Part shown: positions 60,761 through 64,000 of the stretch, one piece after another
How positions within the stretch are numbered: position 1 is the stretch's first letter
How the letters are laid out: the number at the start of each line of letters is the position of its first letter
Source of the DNA: JAVVHH01 sp965199585
GTDB taxonomy: Bacteria; Pseudomonadota; Alphaproteobacteria; Acetobacterales; Acetobacteraceae
Length of the DNA stretch: 64,000 nucleotides
Assembly (NCBI GenBank): GCA_965199585.1
Contig: CBDASI010000002.1
Coordinates: 2,232,001 to 2,296,000, forward strand
Direction of reading: 5' to 3'
The notes under the pieces: model-generated
Databases searched by the model: none
What the model was told of the DNA's origin: nothing
The model's input: only the letters and a program-made list of their open reading frames with translations
Position numbers and translations under genes: made by a program

Positions 60761-61650
60761 GAGCCATCGACGTCCACGTCCATCCGATGAACGCCGCCTA
60801 TGCCGAGGCGAGCTCGCCGTTCATGGAAGCCGCCGGACGTATGTTCCCCGGCAAATTTGTTGCCCGGCCGGACGAGCAGATCGCCGCCGATTTCCGCCGG
60901 GACGATTGCCTGGCGATGCCGATCGCGTGGGACGCCGAGACCGGGGCCGCCGGATCGGTATTCAGCAACGACCAATTGGCCACGTTGTGCCGCACGTACC
61001 CGGACGTGTTCTTGCCGGGCTGGGGCATGGTGGACCCCTGGCGCGGCCGCAAAGGGCTCGAGGAGATCGAGCGCGCCATTACGACGCTTGGACTAATCGG
61101 CATCAAGTATCAGCCGCCGGTGCAGGATTTCTGCCCGGCCGATCCGCGGTTCCGCCCGATCTGGGACCTACTGCAGTCGCTCGGCGCCTCCGTGCTGATC
61201 CATTGCGGCACCACCGCCATCGGCGCCGGCGAGCCCGGCGGCCTCGGCTTCAAGCTCGATCACGGCCGGCCGATCCACATCGACAGCGTGGCGGCCGAGT
61301 TCCCGCGGCTCAACATCGTCGCCGCGCATCCGGGCTGGCCGTGGACGGAGGAGTTGATCGCGGTGGCGCTGCACAAGCGCAACGTCGCGATCGACATCTC
61401 GGGCTGGGGGCCCAAATACATCCCCGCACCGCTGAAGCACGACATGCAGCGGCGGCTGCAGGACAAGGTGCTGTTCGGCTCCGACTATCCCGGCTGGAGC
61501 CCCGGCCAATGCTGCGACGAGTGGGAAATGCAGGGCTTCAAACCAGGCGTGACGGACAAGCTGTTCACCGGTAACGCGATGCGAATCCTGAAGCTGGCGC
61601 CGGCGATCGAGACTGCCAAGCGCGCCCGCGCCGCGTTACCGGCGGCGTGA
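60757..61650 (+). CDS. amidohydrolase family protein (ACMSD-like)
   Basis: 297-residue metal-dependent TIM barrel of Amidohydro_2. Metal ligands in AIDVHVHP (His7, His9), a His in LIHCGTT, VAAHPGWPW and Asp in LFGSDYPGW. Relatives include ACMS decarboxylase, gamma-resorcylate decarboxylase and 4-oxalomesaconate hydratase. Given pobA next to it (TGATG), a decarboxylase or hydrolase acting on an aromatic acid is plausible. ATG 60757 overlaps the cobW stop. Confidence 0.87.
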   Translation: MRAIDVHVHPMNAAYAEASSPFMEAAGRMFPGKFVARPDEQIAADFRRDDCLAMPIAWDAETGAAGSVFSNDQLATLCRTYPDVFLPGWGMVDPWRGRKGLEEIERAITTLGLIGIKYQPPVQDFCPADPRFRPIWDLLQSLGASVLIHCGTTAIGAGEPGGLGFKLDHGRPIHIDSVAAEFPRLNIVAAHPGWPWTEELIAVALHKRNVAIDISGWGPKYIPAPLKHDMQRRLQDKVLFGSDYPGWSPGQCCDEWEMQGFKPGVTDKLFTGNAMRILKLAPAIETAKRARAALPAA

Positions 61651-62816
61651 TGCGCACCAAAATCGCCATCATCGGCGGGGGGCCGGCCGGGCTGATGCTG
61701 GGCCATCTGCTGACGCGCGAAGGCATCGACAACGTCATCGTCGAGCGCCAGTCGGGCGACTACGTGCTGGGCCGTATCCGCGCCGGCGTGCTCGAACAGG
61801 GCACGGTGGATCTGTTGGAGGAGAGTGGCGCCGGGTCACGGATGCGGGCGGAGGGGCTGCCGCACGAGGGGTTCGAGCTGTCGTTCGACGGCGACGCGCT
61901 CCGCATCGATCTGCAAGGGCTGACCGGCCGCTCCGTCATGGTCTATGGGCAGACCGAGGTGACGCGCGACCTGATGATGTTGCGCGAGCAATCGGGAGCG
62001 CCGACGCTCTACGAAGCCAAGGACGTTTCGCTGAGCGGGCTCGACGGCGACCCGGTGGTTGAGTTCACCCAGGGCGGCGAACGGCGCACCCTCGAGTGCG
62101 ATTACATCGCCGGTTGCGACGGCTTCCACGGCGTCTGCCGCAAGAGTATCCCGGCCGAGCGTCTGCGCCTGTTCGAGCGTATCTACCCGTTTGGCTGGCT
62201 CGGCGTGCTGGTCGACAAGCCACCGGCGGCGCACGAGCTGGTCTATGCTCACCATCAGCGCGGCTTCGCCCTCTGCTCGATGCGCTCGGCGACGCGGAGC
62301 CGCTACTACATCCAGTGCAGCATGGACGAGCGGGTCGAGGATTGGTCGGACGACCGGTTCTACGACGAGCTGAGCCGACGGGTGAACCCAGCCGTCGCCG
62401 ACGCGCTGCAGCGGGGACCCTCGATCGAGAAATCCATCGCGCCGCTCCGCTCCTTCGTCGCCGAGCCGCTCCGCTTCGGTGCGCTGTTCCTGGCCGGCGA
62501 CTCCGCCCATATCGTGCCGCCGACCGGGGCCAAGGGCCTCAACCTGGCGATCCACGACGTGCGGGTCCTGTTCGAGGCGCTGGCGGAGCGATACCGAGCC
62601 GGGTCGGACGCCGCGTTGGACGACTATTCGCCCCGCGTGCTGGACCGGATCTGGAAGACCGAGCGGTTCAGCTGGTCGATGACGACGCTGCTGCACACCT
62701 TCCCGGAGCACGACGCTTTCACCCGCCGGATGCAGCGGGCGGAGTTCGACGCCCTGGCCGGCTCGCCGACGGCGCAGCGGGTCCTAGCGGAGAATTACAC
62801 CGGCCTGATCGGCTAA
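61650..62816 (+). CDS. pobA: 4-hydroxybenzoate 3-monooxygenase
   Basis: 388-residue class A flavoprotein hydroxylase converting 4-hydroxybenzoate to protocatechuate with NADPH and O2. FAD motif IAIIGGGPAGLMLGHLL, GRIRAGVLEQ with Arg44, DG motif GCDGFHG. Substrate residues of P. fluorescens PHBH (Tyr201, Ser212, Arg214, Arg220, Tyr222) appear with a two-residue offset: Tyr199, Ser210, Arg212, Arg218, Tyr220 in SMRSATRSRYYIQ. GD motif LAGDSAHIVPPTGAKGLN. ATG 61650 overlaps the amidohydrolase TGA. Confidence 0.95.
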   Translation: MRTKIAIIGGGPAGLMLGHLLTREGIDNVIVERQSGDYVLGRIRAGVLEQGTVDLLEESGAGSRMRAEGLPHEGFELSFDGDALRIDLQGLTGRSVMVYGQTEVTRDLMMLREQSGAPTLYEAKDVSLSGLDGDPVVEFTQGGERRTLECDYIAGCDGFHGVCRKSIPAERLRLFERIYPFGWLGVLVDKPPAAHELVYAHHQRGFALCSMRSATRSRYYIQCSMDERVEDWSDDRFYDELSRRVNPAVADALQRGPSIEKSIAPLRSFVAEPLRFGALFLAGDSAHIVPPTGAKGLNLAIHDVRVLFEALAERYRAGSDAALDDYSPRVLDRIWKTERFSWSMTTLLHTFPEHDAFTRRMQRAEFDALAGSPTAQRVLAENYTGLIG

Positions 62817-62879
62817 AGCGGCGCGTTTCGCGTCGGGTGTGGAACCTGAGGCAGCGGCGGCGCGTCAAACTTGTCGTCC

Positions 62880-64000
62880 ATGTCGGGATCGGTCATCCAC
62901 ATATCCATGCTCAAGCAGCCAGACTTCTCCGACCTATTCGCGCTTGCGAATGGTCTGCCTCAGCTCTGCTGGCTTGCCGATCCGGAAGGTTCGATATTCT
63001 GGTATAATGATCGCTGGCTTCAGTACACTGGGCTGACCGCTGAGGAGATGATCGGCTGGGGCTGGAAGCAGGTACATGACCCAGCCCATCTCGATCGTGT
63101 CGTGGCCTCGTTCAGTGCGGCAGTCGCCTCCGGCATCGACTGGGAGGATACGTTTCCGCTCCGCCGGCAGGATGGTGTCTGGCGCTGGTTCCTGTCTCGG
63201 GCGACGCCGTCCCGCGACACCAATGGCGACGTCGTCCGCTGGGTCGGCACCAACACGGACGTCACCGAGAACCTGAAGCAGGAAGCCGAGATTTTCCAGA
63301 ACGAGCGGCGCTATCGCTCCCTGGTCGAAGCCGTCTCGCAAATCGTCTGGCGCGTGACCCCGGCGGGCGAGCTGATCGGCGACACGGCGCCTTGGGCGAG
63401 CTTCACCGGCCAGACCGAGGAGCAGTTCGCCGGCTTGGGCTGGCTCGACGCGATCCATCCTGACGACCGCGACGCTACCATCCAGACATGGAACGAGGCA
63501 GTCCGGACGCAGTCGATTTACGAGATGGAACACCGCATGCTCCGCGCCGACGGCGAGTGGCGGCATGTGTCGGCCCGCGGGGCGCCGGTGTTGAACGGTG
63601 CCGGCGAGATCTTCGAGTGGGTCGGCATCCATACCGACGTGACCGCGCGCAAATTGGTCGAGATCGAGCTGCAGCGTGCCAAGGAGGCCGCCGAGGCCGC
63701 TAATCTGGCCAAGAGCCAGTTCATCGCCAACATGAGTCACGAACTGCGCACGCCGCTATCGGCGGTGATCGGCTACAGCGAGATGCTCGAGGAGGAGGTG
63801 CAGGACGCGGGCATGAGTCACATGCTCGGCGACCTGCACAAGATCAACGAGGCGGCCAGGCATCTGCTGAGCATGATCAGCGACGTGTTGGACCTCTCCA
63901 AGATCGAGGCGAACCGGATGACGGTCTACGCCGAGAATTTCCCGATCGACAGCCTACTCAAGAGCGTCTCCGACACCGTCGCCAGCCTCATCGCCAAGAA
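62880..64000 (+). CDS. PAS-domain sensor histidine kinase (partial at window edge)
   Basis: The frame is open to the end of the window (373 codons so far). PAS 1 from about residue 20 (LPQLCWLADPEGSIFWYNDR), PAC WRWFLSRATPSRDTNG; PAS 2 from about 145 (SLVEAVSQIVWRVTPAGE) and its PAC; then the HisKA domain AKSQFIANMSHELRTPLSAV with phosphorylatable His. The ATP-binding domain would lie beyond 64000. ATG 62880 or 62907 start; neither has a clear ribosome site. No membrane segment, so cytoplasmic sensing. It is 63 bases downstream of pobA on the same strand. Confidence 0.9.
   Translation, partial: MSGSVIHISMLKQPDFSDLFALANGLPQLCWLADPEGSIFWYNDRWLQYTGLTAEEMIGWGWKQVHDPAHLDRVVASFSAAVASGIDWEDTFPLRRQDGVWRWFLSRATPSRDTNGDVVRWVGTNTDVTENLKQEAEIFQNERRYRSLVEAVSQIVWRVTPAGELIGDTAPWASFTGQTEEQFAGLGWLDAIHPDDRDATIQTWNEAVRTQSIYEMEHRMLRADGEWRHVSARGAPVLNGAGEIFEWVGIHTDVTARKLVEIELQRAKEAAEAANLAKSQFIANMSHELRTPLSAVIGYSEMLEEEVQDAGMSHMLGDLHKINEAARHLLSMISDVLDLSKIEANRMTVYAENFPIDSLLKSVSDTVASLIAK

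Noticed and set aside
1..64000. CRISPR, toxin-antitoxin, restriction, retron, phage-defence or prophage loci
   Set aside because: I looked for direct-repeat arrays, paired small genes, nuclease/helicase clusters, integrases and att-like repeats and saw none.

Overview
The window is chromosomal DNA of a high-GC (about two-thirds G+C by eye) Gram-negative bacterium, most likely an alphaproteobacterium of the Rhodospirillales/Acetobacteraceae type. This rests on gene content (PntAB transhydrogenase, a Fur-family regulator, many ABC importers, acyl-CoA and aromatic catabolism) and on protein sequence flavour; there is no rRNA to confirm it. Coding density is very high, with many stop/start overlaps (ATGA, GTGA, TGATG). 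No gap between genes exceeds 300 bases; the largest are 43564-43801 and 1-208, and neither shows anything convincing. I found no tRNA, rRNA, CRISPR array, prophage, transposase or anti-phage locus.

Layout. 1-9 kb: ribosomal protein S21, a GT4 glycosyltransferase, pntAB (minus strand), a membrane zinc peptidase, a 100-kDa MGH1-like glucosidase and a small exported protein. 9-20 kb: a minus-strand frmA / HMA metal-binding protein / class I amidotransferase operon, a methyltransferase overlapping an AI-2E-family membrane protein, an SLC13 permease with RCK_C domains, a single-domain response regulator with an unknown protein, a CBS protein overlapping glgX, and an orphan LivK-type binding protein. 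20.5-22.8 kb: alpha/beta hydrolase with a creatininase-family protein, and a DHCW cupin.

22.8-35.2 kb: one unidirectional minus-strand run of 12 genes. In transcription order it is an RraA-like protein, a complete polyamine-type ABC importer, a D-2-hydroxyacid dehydrogenase, a gamma-glutamyltransferase without signal peptide, and a complete dipeptide-type ABC importer, with a palindromic repeat element between its binding-protein and permease genes. Divergent from it, 35.4-40.8 kb holds a second complete dppABCDF-like importer.

40.8-49.3 kb: a Cache-GGDEF protein with an inverted repeat ending on its start codon, an SDR, two small conserved proteins leading into a COG2509 flavoprotein, HutD and a CPA1 antiporter, and a thiolase. 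49.4-54.5 kb: an iron-type ABC importer (fbpABC-like), a Fur-family regulator with an altered metal site, and a DapA-family gene coupled to it. 54.5-62.8 kb: a MarR regulator divergent from an acyl-CoA synthetase / enoyl-CoA hydratase / SDR / binding-protein operon, then a CobW GTPase / metal amidohydrolase / pobA operon. The window ends inside a PAS-PAS histidine kinase gene.

The observations I rate highest are: three genes whose reading frames lack ATG/GTG/TTG starts but have CTG exactly where a start is expected; the RraA-two-transporter-GGT operon with its intra-operonic palindrome and an RraA that lacks the canonical Arg; and the Fur homologue that has lost two metal ligands. The rest is mostly ordinary metabolism and transport.
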